A DNA stretch of 13,569 nt. Source: Bacteroidota bacterium (GTDB lineage Bacteria > Bacteroidota > Bacteroidia > UKL13-3). The notes under the pieces were generated by a model, which saw only the letters and a list, made by a program, of their open reading frames with translations, was not told where the DNA came from and ran no database searches. The position numbers and the translations under genes are program-made. Within the stretch, counting starts at the first letter, position 1. Each line of letters opens with the position of its first letter. Of the stretch, positions 7,390 through 13,569 are shown one piece after another. The stretch lies in contig CANHRW010000034.1 of NCBI GenBank assembly GCA_947462865.1, positions 1 through 13,569 of the forward strand, written 5' to 3'.

Positions 7390-9903
7390 TTAAAATTGTT
7401 GACCCAATAAGAAATGGAAATTTCCTCCATTTACCCTATCTGGGTATGGATGAAAAGGAGGCTTGTCTATTCCCCAACCATAATCTAATCCTATCAATCC
7501 AAACATTGGCAAGAAAATTCTTACCCCAATTCCATAAGATCTGTTTACATCAAAAGGGTTAAAATCACGTTTGTTCATCCAGGCGCCACCAGCCTCTGCA
7601 AAAACCAAAGGATAAACCGTTGCCTGCGGATTCAATGAAACCGGGTAACGCAGTTCCATAGTATACCTGTTGTAAATTGTAGCTCCAGATTGTGCGTACT
7701 GACCATTTAATGGATTAATTGAATAAGGTGTTAATGTATTGTCTTGATAACCTCTTAATGCAATCAATTCTCTACCATCTAAGTTAAATCCAGTTAAACC
7801 AGAACCTCCCACCCAAAAACGTTCAAATGGAGTGATGCCTTTAGCCAAATTGTATGCCCCAATGTATCCAAAATTGACACGGGTCATTAGCACTAAATTT
7901 CCTACTAATCGATTAAACCAAGTGGCATCAAATTTCCATTTGTAAAACTCTAACCATTTGGTTTTTTCCAAACGATCCAACTTTGCATAATCTCTCCCAT
8001 CTAGCAAAGAATATGGAGGTGTAAATTGCAATGAAAAAGCAATATTAGAACCTGATCTTGGATAAATAGGTTGATCTGTAGAGTTCCTTCCAAATATCAC
8101 TTTAAAACTTAAGTTATTGGACCCCCCTGTTGGAATAGTAGAATAAAATGTAAGGCCCGTGGAATTGGCTACATTGTTATAATATTGATATGAACAAGCG
8201 TATTGAATGGTAAAGAAATCATCTGGCCACCTCAGTCGTTTTCCTAATGCCACACTTGCACCTGTTGTATACAATCCAGAAAGGTTATCACCTGTCAAGC
8301 CATTTGATTGAATAGAATGGTAAACAGAAGTTGTTAATGAGTTGGGTCTTTTACCGCCCAACCACGGCTCTGTAAACGATGCTGAATAAGATTGAAAAAA
8401 GCTTCCATTAGTTTGTGCCCTCAAAGAAATTCTTTGCCCGTCACCTGAAGGAATCGGGTGCCAATATTTAGAATGAAAGGCTTTCTTCAGTGAAAAATTA
8501 TTGAGGGTAACACCTAAAGTTCCAACTACAAATCCTGCGCCCCAACCCCCTGAAAGTTCTACTTGGTCATTCGCTCTCTCTTCCACAATGTATTCTATAT
8601 CTACAGTTCCTGTTACCGGATTAGGCATGGGCTTCACATTGAGTGCCTCAGGATTGAAATACCCTATTTGAGAAAGTTCTCTTAATGACCTTGTAATATC
8701 TGTTTTACTAAATAACTGACCAGGCTTGGTTCTCAGTTCTCTGAGCACCACATGGTCACTGGTTTTTGAATTCCCTTTCACCGTAATTTTATTGATACGT
8801 GCCTGTTGTCCTTCATAAATACGAATCTCCAAATCAATTGAATCATTTTCAACCAATGCTTCTATGGGTTCAGCCCTAAAAAACAAGTACCCATCGTCCA
8901 TGTATATCGTACTAATATCCATCCCATCTTGACTGCCATTTACCCTTTGGTCCAAAACAGACTGGTCATAGCTATCACCTCTTTTTATGCGTAATATTTT
9001 ATGCAAATCTTCGCTGCTGTATTTGCTATTGCCTACAAAATTTATATTTCTAAAAAAATAGCGACTGCCTTCAAACACATTTAAACGAATGGCGTATTGA
9101 TTTTTGGAATCTCTCCAAATTGAATCTGAAACAATCTGAACATCACGGTACCCCAAAGAAAGGTATTTTGAGAGAATAGCTTGTTTGTCTTCTTGGTATT
9201 TTTCGTCAATGAATTTAGATTTAACAAACAAGCGCTTTTGCTTGGTATCTTTCATTAACTTTCTAATTTCTTTATCGGTTAAAGCAACATTACCTTCTAT
9301 TTGAATAGTGGCTATTTTGATTTTACTACCTTTATCCAAGCTAATTTTTAGGCGTGCTGTATTTTTCTTTTGTTCATCAAGAATTTGTTGAAAAGCAACT
9401 TTAATGTCTGCAAAACCTTTGTCATTGTAATACTTTTTAATTTCTCTTTCCGTAGAATTGAGCATATTCTCTGTAATAATCTGACCCGATTTTAAGGTCA
9501 ATTGCTCTCTTAAATCTTCAGCCTTTGATTTGCTTAATCCTTTTATAGAAAACTGAGACAATCTGGGTTTTTCTCTTACAATAAATTGCAACCAAATTTG
9601 TTCCCCATCTACCTTTTCCACGTTGAGTTTAATGTCATCAAACAATTTTTGTTTCCATAAATTGGTCATTGCTTTGGTAAGATCTTCAGAAGGGATACGA
9701 ATTTTCTGATTGGTTTGCAATCCAGTAATGACTAATAATACAGATTTGTCGTAGTAATCTGTTCCAATAATATCCAACCCCGTCAAAATATATTGCTTGG
9801 GGTTATTGTAATTCATTTTAAAATAACCTGTGCTATCCTGTGTATAGGCTATTGTAGCAACAAACAAAGAAAAAATGAAAAGGCATTTCTTTAAAAAACT
9901 CAT
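7390..9903 (-). CDS. bamA: Outer-membrane protein assembly factor BamA
   Basis: This 837-residue Omp85 protein is the core of the machine that folds beta-barrels into the outer membrane. A signal peptide ends near YTQ22. Five POTRA domains follow, at about 37-112, 113-191, 194-278, 280-365 and 368-442; the last ends with DIEYIVEERA. The barrel runs from about 446 to 837 and ends in Phe as expected. The conserved VRGF-type motif of strand/loop 6 is LRGY (716-719). Its ATG overlaps the uppS stop (ATGA), and two Skp-like chaperones follow. Length and domain count are normal, and no frameshift is seen. I see no sign that it is a TamA- or transporter-type paralogue. Confidence 0.97.
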   Translation of the reverse strand: MSFLKKCLFIFSLFVATIAYTQDSTGYFKMNYNNPKQYILTGLDIIGTDYYDKSVLLVITGLQTNQKIRIPSEDLTKAMTNLWKQKLFDDIKLNVEKVDGEQIWLQFIVREKPRLSQFSIKGLSKSKAEDLREQLTLKSGQIITENMLNSTEREIKKYYNDKGFADIKVAFQQILDEQKKNTARLKISLDKGSKIKIATIQIEGNVALTDKEIRKLMKDTKQKRLFVKSKFIDEKYQEDKQAILSKYLSLGYRDVQIVSDSIWRDSKNQYAIRLNVFEGSRYFFRNINFVGNSKYSSEDLHKILRIKRGDSYDQSVLDQRVNGSQDGMDISTIYMDDGYLFFRAEPIEALVENDSIDLEIRIYEGQQARINKITVKGNSKTSDHVVLRELRTKPGQLFSKTDITRSLRELSQIGYFNPEALNVKPMPNPVTGTVDIEYIVEERANDQVELSGGWGAGFVVGTLGVTLNNFSLKKAFHSKYWHPIPSGDGQRISLRAQTNGSFFQSYSASFTEPWLGGKRPNSLTTSVYHSIQSNGLTGDNLSGLYTTGASVALGKRLRWPDDFFTIQYACSYQYYNNVANSTGLTFYSTIPTGGSNNLSFKVIFGRNSTDQPIYPRSGSNIAFSLQFTPPYSLLDGRDYAKLDRLEKTKWLEFYKWKFDATWFNRLVGNLVLMTRVNFGYIGAYNLAKGITPFERFWVGGSGLTGFNLDGRELIALRGYQDNTLTPYSINPLNGQYAQSGATIYNRYTMELRYPVSLNPQATVYPLVFAEAGGAWMNKRDFNPFDVNRSYGIGVRIFLPMFGLIGLDYGWGIDKPPFHPYPDRVNGGNFHFLLGQQF

Positions 9904-10652
9904 TCTTGTTCGCTTACTTGTTCGCTAATTTTCCCATATCTTCTCTCTCTATTTTGGAAATCTAATATAGCTTGGTATAAATCTTCAGGGCTAAAATCTG
10001 GCCATAACTTAGGACTAAAAAATAATTCACTATACGCAATTTCCCAAAGTAAGAAATTACTGATTCTTTGTTCTCCACTTGTTCTAATTAACAAATCAGG
10101 GTGCGGGTAATTGGCCGTGCTTAAAAAATTGTTGATTGTAGACTCATTGATTGTTTCTGCCTGCATTGTGCCTGATTGAACGGCAAGGGCTATTGATTTT
10201 ACAGCATGGGTTAAATCCCATTTGGCGCTATAACTCAATGCCAAAATTAATGTAAGTCCTGTATTTTGTGCAGTTGCTTCAATAGTTTTTTGGAGTTGTT
10301 TTTGACATTTTTCAGGCAAGGCATCCATTTGTCCAATGGTAACCAACCTGATTTTGTTTTTCATTAAATCGGGAGTTTCCTTGGCAATTGTATCTACCAA
10401 TAATTCCATTAACGCTTTTACTTCAAAACTTGGTCTGTTCCAATTTTCTGTTGAAAATGCATAAAGTGTTAAGTATTTCACCCCAATTTCTGCGGCAGCT
10501 TCAGTAATTCTTCTAACCGTATGCACTCCATTTTGGTGACCAAACACCCTAAACATACCTTTACCTTTGGCCCAACGCCCGTTCCCATCCATAATGATGG
10601 CAATGTGTTGAGGCAATTTATCTGGATTAATTTGTTCTTTAAAATTCTTCAC
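9900..10652 (-). CDS. uppS: Isoprenyl transferase (undecaprenyl diphosphate synthase)
   Basis: This 250-residue cis-prenyltransferase is of normal size. It extends farnesyl diphosphate with isopentenyl units to the C55 lipid that carries peptidoglycan, LPS and other glycan precursors; it is cytosolic at the membrane face. IAIIMDGNGRWAKG (17-30) holds catalytic Asp22. FSTENW is at 66-71. LLIRTSGEQRISNFLLWE (187-204) has Arg190 and Arg196, and Glu209 completes the diphosphate/Mg site. The extreme C-terminus repeats SEQ (SEQVSEQE) because of a 12-bp tandem duplication. Its stop overlaps bamA by 4 nt, and the gene begins 12 nt after a PorG-like gene. Lipid-carrier synthesis and barrel assembly are thus coupled in one operon. 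Confidence 0.97.
   Translation of the reverse strand: MKNFKEQINPDKLPQHIAIIMDGNGRWAKGKGMFRVFGHQNGVHTVRRITEAAAEIGVKYLTLYAFSTENWNRPSFEVKALMELLVDTIAKETPDLMKNKIRLVTIGQMDALPEKCQKQLQKTIEATAQNTGLTLILALSYSAKWDLTHAVKSIALAVQSGTMQAETINESTINNFLSTANYPHPDLLIRTSGEQRISNFLLWEIAYSELFFSPKLWPDFSPEDLYQAILDFQNRERRYGKISEQVSEQE
9905..9928. repeat. 12-bp tandem duplication at the uppS end
   Basis: CTTGTTCGCTTA (9905-9916) is followed directly by CTTGTTCGCTAA (9917-9928), identical at 11 of 12 bases. On the minus strand this encodes the doubled SEQ at the UppS C-terminus and lies immediately before the bamA ATG, where translation initiation signals would be. Confidence 0.8.
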
Positions 10653-10664
10653 GCATTCAATTTG

Positions 10665-11492
10665 TTAAAAAACCCTTGCACACTTAACCCTGCTGTTAAT
10701 ACGGTAACAAACCGAAATAGTTGTAGACATAAACCAGTCGTTGTAATCTGGGTTACCTCTTCTGAATCCTTGTTGATTGAGTGGCGTTCCATTATTGGAT
10801 TCAATTGAACGATCCGTTAATGTACCTGCTACTAAACCTTTGGCTAGTTTTGCGTCTATATCTGGATATACCGTGCTTACATCATCTAAATAATCAGTAA
10901 ATGTTTTACGAAAACCTATTTGCCACTCCAATGCTATGTTCTTATTTACCATCCATTTCACGCCCATTCCGAACGGAACAGCCATTGCTGTTGTTTTGTA
11001 TGCAACATCTTCTGTTTGATAAGTAGCTAAATCAACAGTGTTGTTATTGATTTCAGTTTGAGGGTTGAAGCTGAAATAAGAAAGTCCTGTGTAAAAATAA
11101 GAAGTGATTTTTTTATCTAATACCCCCGTTCCGTATTTTGTAAAATTAAACTCAATAACCGAAGCAAATTCAGTTATTTTAGAATGAAAGTTGAGGTTTC
11201 TACTTTTATTGAAATCAAAGTTTTGATCTGTCCCAGATACATTGTGAAAGTTCAACTCATTTTTCCAAGCGAAACTATTACTGAGGTTAAGCCTGGCAAA
11301 CAAACCAGAACTCATTTGGGTTTCGGTCAATACAACTTTTGGTGCTAAATCACCCCAATAATTTGACCCCCCCAATTGGTAACCCAACTCTATAGCTTGT
11401 GCGTGCAATTGTATATTCCATTGCATCAAAGACAACCAAACAAAACAAAAGGCTTGTGCAATTTTATAAGAATTGGTGCTACGTAATTTCAT
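10665..11492 (-). CDS. PorG/DUF6089-like outer-membrane beta-barrel protein, second copy
   Basis: This 275-residue protein has a signal peptide probably cleaved after LHAQ32. The mature protein begins IELGYQLGGSNYWGDL; LGGSNYxGDL is the hallmark of the DUF6089 family that includes PorG. Alternating aromatic strands (e.g. SYFYTGLSYFSFNPQT) fit an outer-membrane barrel of roughly 8 strands or more. It shares RNLNFxSxIxEF, FSFNPxT, YLDDVxxVY and DRSIE with the gene just upstream, so the two are tandem paralogues. PorG in Porphyromonas is part of the type IX secretion system; this copy need not be. It ends KCARVF, with a Cys near the C-terminus. It sits 19 nt after its paralogue and 12 nt before uppS. 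Confidence 0.85.
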   Translation of the reverse strand: MKLRSTNSYKIAQAFCFVWLSLMQWNIQLHAQAIELGYQLGGSNYWGDLAPKVVLTETQMSSGLFARLNLSNSFAWKNELNFHNVSGTDQNFDFNKSRNLNFHSKITEFASVIEFNFTKYGTGVLDKKITSYFYTGLSYFSFNPQTEINNNTVDLATYQTEDVAYKTTAMAVPFGMGVKWMVNKNIALEWQIGFRKTFTDYLDDVSTVYPDIDAKLAKGLVAGTLTDRSIESNNGTPLNQQGFRRGNPDYNDWFMSTTISVCYRINSRVKCARVF

Positions 11493-11511
11493 GGGATCAA
11501 TATTGTTTTAA

Positions 11512-12372
11512 TTAAAATTGAGGACAAGCCATGCCTTTAGAACGAATCACGTATGATAAAGTTATACCAGCCATGAAATACATGTCAGTATCGAGGTATT
11601 TTCTGACACTTCTGGCATCCCCCTTTTTGTTCCAATTTTCGTATGTCCCATTTGACAACTGAATCTCAATAGACCTGTCTGACAACACTCTAGCAACATC
11701 TCCATAGGCTGCACCTACAATATTAGGGTCAGCATATACACCACCTACATCGTCTAAATAATTGGTTGCTGTAAAGCGAATTCCGCCTTCTACACCAATA
11801 AAAAAATTATCCCCAATTTTTTGTCTAAAGCCCAAACCAATTGGAATACATAGCGTTGTTAAATCATACTTTTTAAAATCGTTCAAAGAAGTGGTTCCTT
11901 GTCCTTCTGTTCCCAATGGTTGCAACTCATAAGTTTTACCTTGATACGTGGTTTTAGGATTGAAACTAAACACCCCAATCCCTCCAAATGCATATGGCAG
12001 AAAGGGTCTTGCTGAGATACTATTGATGTTATTTTTAAGAAAATTGTATTCTCCATGAACAGAAAATTCATAGATATCACTGGTAAAATTTAAATTTCTG
12101 GCAATATTTCTAAAACTACCAAAGTTTTTATCATCTCCAGAAATTTGCCCATAACCCATAAAACCTTTAACGGCCCAACGTTTGTTGATATTGTACCTGC
12201 CAAATAAAGAACCGCTAAAATGGGTTTCTTTAGGAACAAAATAATCATTTGACAAATCACCGATGTAGTTTGAACCACCCAACATCAATCCGATTTCTAC
12301 TTGTTGAGCGGATACAGGTTGCATTACTGAGTTGCAACAAAAAATAACCAATAACAATTTAATCAAGCGCAT
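11512..12372 (-). CDS. PorG/DUF6089-like outer-membrane beta-barrel protein, first copy
   Basis: I start at the ATG at 12370-12372 (286 residues). A TTG 18 nt upstream lies inside the promoter's immediate approach, whereas this ATG opens a proper signal peptide (MRLIKLLLVIF, cleavage probably after VSAQ23). The mature N-terminus VEIGLMLGGSNYIGDL carries the DUF6089/PorG hallmark. FSFNPKT, NYLDDVGGVY and LSDRSIE match its tandem paralogue downstream. The protein ends MACPQF, again with a Cys close to the C-terminus. It is likely an outer-membrane barrel, possibly linked to type IX secretion or to general envelope integrity. As the first gene behind a strong-looking promoter it should lead the uppS-bamA-skp transcript. 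Confidence 0.87.
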   Translation of the reverse strand: MRLIKLLLVIFCCNSVMQPVSAQQVEIGLMLGGSNYIGDLSNDYFVPKETHFSGSLFGRYNINKRWAVKGFMGYGQISGDDKNFGSFRNIARNLNFTSDIYEFSVHGEYNFLKNNINSISARPFLPYAFGGIGVFSFNPKTTYQGKTYELQPLGTEGQGTTSLNDFKKYDLTTLCIPIGLGFRQKIGDNFFIGVEGGIRFTATNYLDDVGGVYADPNIVGAAYGDVARVLSDRSIEIQLSNGTYENWNKKGDARSVRKYLDTDMYFMAGITLSYVIRSKGMACPQF

Positions 12373-12377
12373 ACTCG

Positions 12378-12407
12378 CAAAAATATACAAATTCGTTGAA
12401 CTACAAA
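12378..12407 (-). promoter_or_regulatory. Bacteroidota-type promoter for the PorG-uppS-bamA-skp operon
   Basis: On the minus strand TTTG (plus 12404-12407) is followed after 18 nt by TATTTTTG (plus 12378-12385), an exact match to TAnnTTTG. The ATG of the first PorG-like gene is only 5 nt beyond the -7 element, so transcription should begin at or within a few bases of the start codon. Confidence 0.7.
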
Positions 12408-12427
12408 GTAGTTTGTATAGTTTTAAG

Positions 12428-12456
12428 CAGTCAATTGGTTGGATTCAAACCGACTG
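12428..12456 (-). other. Inverted repeat between nadK and the PorG-like promoter
   Basis: CAGTC (12428-12432) pairs with GACTG (12452-12456), and GGTT (12437-12440) with AACC (12448-12451). This gives a 9-bp stem with a 4-nt bulge and 7-nt loop just upstream of the -33 element. It lacks a following U-run, so a terminator is doubtful; an operator-like site or chance is possible. Confidence 0.3.
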
Positions 12457-12465
12457 TGCAAAATC

Positions 12466-12497
12466 AACCGCTAAAATTAGTTTTTAAAATTGCGGTT
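12466..12497 (-). terminator. Weak hairpin at the nadK stop, possible attenuator or terminator
   Basis: AACCGC (12466-12471) pairs with GCGGTT (12492-12497), and an inner TAAAA/TTTTA stem can form with a 5-nt bulge. On the minus strand the hairpin contains the nadK TAA and is followed by GATTTTGC, a poor U-tract. It may cause partial termination before the PorG-like promoter. Confidence is low. Confidence 0.3.
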
Positions 12498-13370
12498 ATC
12501 TATGCCCCACATCAGCTTTTCCCTGAGGGTTCTGAGGTAATCCTCATTGTTTAATCGGATCAATTTAAACTCAAAATTGGCTTTTCTAATGGCCAATTGC
12601 GTTTTGTTGTCTATAGATTCTGACCTCGCATCCAGGGTAGCCAAAAAACTAGGGCTTCTACCCTCTACTTCAAAGGAAATGATGTTTTCATCCGAAATAA
12701 TGATGGGCCTCACATTCAGGTTATGTGGGGCAATTGGGGTAATTACAAAACTTTCAGAGGTAGGATACAAAATAGGGCCTCCGCAGCTCAGGTTATAACC
12801 CGTAGAACCAGTTGGCGTTGAAATGATTAAACCATCGCTCCAGTATGAGTTGAGGTACTCCCCATTTACAAATGCATGAATAGTAATCATGCTCGAAGAG
12901 TCTTTTTTATGGATAACGAAATCGTTCAGGGCATAATTAACTCCCCCAAACATCTGTTTATCACTTTCTAGCTGTAGTACCGTTCTAGAATCGATAGAAA
13001 AATGGCCCTTTTCAATTTCTTTGAGCATGGCTACTGCATTTTCAGCCTGAACACTTGCTAAAAAACCTAACCTACCTCTATTGATTCCAATAACCGGAGT
13101 TCCTTTTTCTCTGATGTATTCAAGGGTTTCTAAAATTGTGCCATCGCCTCCTATGCTAATCATTACATCTACCTCAAAAGCAGCATAACTTTCATAATTG
13201 GCAAAAAAATGTGTTTGGCTTGGCAGTACCAAGCCCATTCGGATACAATCGTCGTAAAATTTTTTATAGATAATGCAATTATGACCTGCTTCGCTAATGT
13301 ATTTGAAGAAAAGTTCAATATCTTGAATACCTTCCTCTTTTAAATTTTTACCAAAAATGCCTAAGTTCAT
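12477..13370 (-). CDS. nadK: NAD kinase
   Basis: This 297-residue enzyme phosphorylates NAD to NADP using ATP in the cytoplasm. GGDGT (74-78) holds the catalytic Asp76; NRGRLGFL (97-104), ND (149-150) and TPTGSTGYNLSCGGP (185-199) form the NAD-binding site. The length is usual for bacterial NadK. I choose the ATG at 13368-13370; a TTG 12 nt earlier would overlap the preceding gene, while the ATG sits one base after that gene's TAA. The preceding gene is probably the CBS-domain protein that often sits next to nadK in Bacteroidota. A promoter for the following PorG-like genes lies 70 nt downstream. Confidence 0.97.
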   Translation of the reverse strand: MNLGIFGKNLKEEGIQDIELFFKYISEAGHNCIIYKKFYDDCIRMGLVLPSQTHFFANYESYAAFEVDVMISIGGDGTILETLEYIREKGTPVIGINRGRLGFLASVQAENAVAMLKEIEKGHFSIDSRTVLQLESDKQMFGGVNYALNDFVIHKKDSSSMITIHAFVNGEYLNSYWSDGLIISTPTGSTGYNLSCGGPILYPTSESFVITPIAPHNLNVRPIIISDENIISFEVEGRSPSFLATLDARSESIDNKTQLAIRKANFEFKLIRLNNEDYLRTLREKLMWGIDNRNFKN

Positions 13371-13371
13371 T

Positions 13372-13569
13372 TTACTCTGCAATTATTTTCATGAGCCACT
13401 TATACCTATCATCAAAATCTTCAGTATTGTTAGGACCGGTATATTTGTAGGCAATTTGGTAGCCATACCTTTCAAAAGAAGCCATTAAACCTCCCAATTC
13501 ATAGCGATCTAACTTTAATGCAACCCTAACAACAGTACTTTCTTCCGATTTATTTTGAATCATCACTTG
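13372..13569 (-). CDS. C-terminal end of a probable CBS-domain protein (5' end beyond window)
   Basis: Only the last 65 residues are visible. They show a strand-helix-strand pattern (VVRVALKLDRYELGGLMASF, then YQIAYKY), an acidic linker, and a terminal helix DDRYKWLMKIIAE. This looks like the ACT-like tail that follows the CBS pair in proteins encoded just before nadK in Bacteroidota. The CBS domains themselves are not in the window, so the name rests on position and memory of that family. Its TAA is one base from the nadK ATG, so the two are almost certainly co-transcribed. A GTG and an ATG near the window edge are internal codons, not the start. Confidence 0.6.
   Translation of the reverse strand, partial: QVMIQNKSEESTVVRVALKLDRYELGGLMASFERYGYQIAYKYTGPNNTEDFDDRYKWLMKIIAE

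Noticed and set aside
7371..7430. Longer N-terminus for the first Skp-like gene
   Set aside because: It would overlap bamA and place 20 residues before an otherwise normal signal peptide.
10521..10808. Plus-strand open frame across the uppS/PorG-like junction
   Set aside because: It is antisense to two supported genes, and its composition is explained by their reverse complement.
12373..12390. TTG start adding six residues to the first PorG-like protein
   Set aside because: The TTG and following bases overlap the -7 promoter element, and the downstream ATG opens a standard signal peptide.
12547..12798. Plus-strand open frame opposite nadK
   Set aside because: It is antisense to the conserved NAD-binding part of nadK and has no independent support.
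13371..13382. TTG start adding four residues to NadK
   Set aside because: It overlaps the preceding gene; the ATG immediately after that gene's stop gives the usual NadK N-terminus.

Overview
The window is AT-rich, densely coded DNA from a member of the Bacteroidota, probably the Chitinophagaceae/Sphingobacteriia side. The evidence is the gene order (CBS-type protein, nadK, PorG-like barrels, uppS, bamA, two OmpH/Skp-like chaperones), promoters resembling the Bacteroidota -33 TTTG / -7 TAnnTTTG type, the lack of clear Shine-Dalgarno sequences, and the style of the protein families. Nothing points to phage, plasmid, IS element, CRISPR or RNA genes. Two genes run off the window edges.

Left block (1-2558, minus strand): frr (ribosome recycling factor) is followed 6 nt later by a large membrane-anchored GT51 peptidoglycan glycosyltransferase. 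Its approx. 400-residue periplasmic N-terminal region resembles AsmA, and its C-terminus lies beyond base 1. A 136-bp divergent intergenic region (2559-2694) carries candidate promoters for frr and gltX.

Middle block (2695-6109, plus strand): gltX (glutamyl-tRNA synthetase), an unrecognised lipoprotein, a stand-alone cobalamin-binding mutase subunit and an enoyl-CoA hydratase are packed with gaps of 5, -4 and 3 nt. They are probably one operon mixing translation and acyl-CoA metabolism. It ends at a perfect bidirectional hairpin terminator (6121-6165), shared with the converging right block.

Right block (6179-13569, minus strand, read from right to left): the end of a probable CBS-domain protein, nadK, two tandem PorG/DUF6089-like outer-membrane proteins, uppS, bamA and two tandem OmpH/Skp-like chaperones. 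A well-formed promoter just upstream of the first PorG-like gene would drive an envelope-biogenesis operon. UppS makes the lipid carrier for cell-wall and surface glycans, the Skp-like proteins would hold unfolded barrels in the periplasm, BamA inserts them, and the PorG-like proteins are themselves likely outer-membrane clients.

The window is mostly conserved core genome. The parts most worth a second look are the AsmA-like/GT51 fusion, the B12-binding subunit with no mutase partner in view, the unknown lipoprotein between gltX and that subunit, the duplicated PorG-like pair, and the nearly leaderless promoter before it. I see no convincing evidence of an entirely new system.
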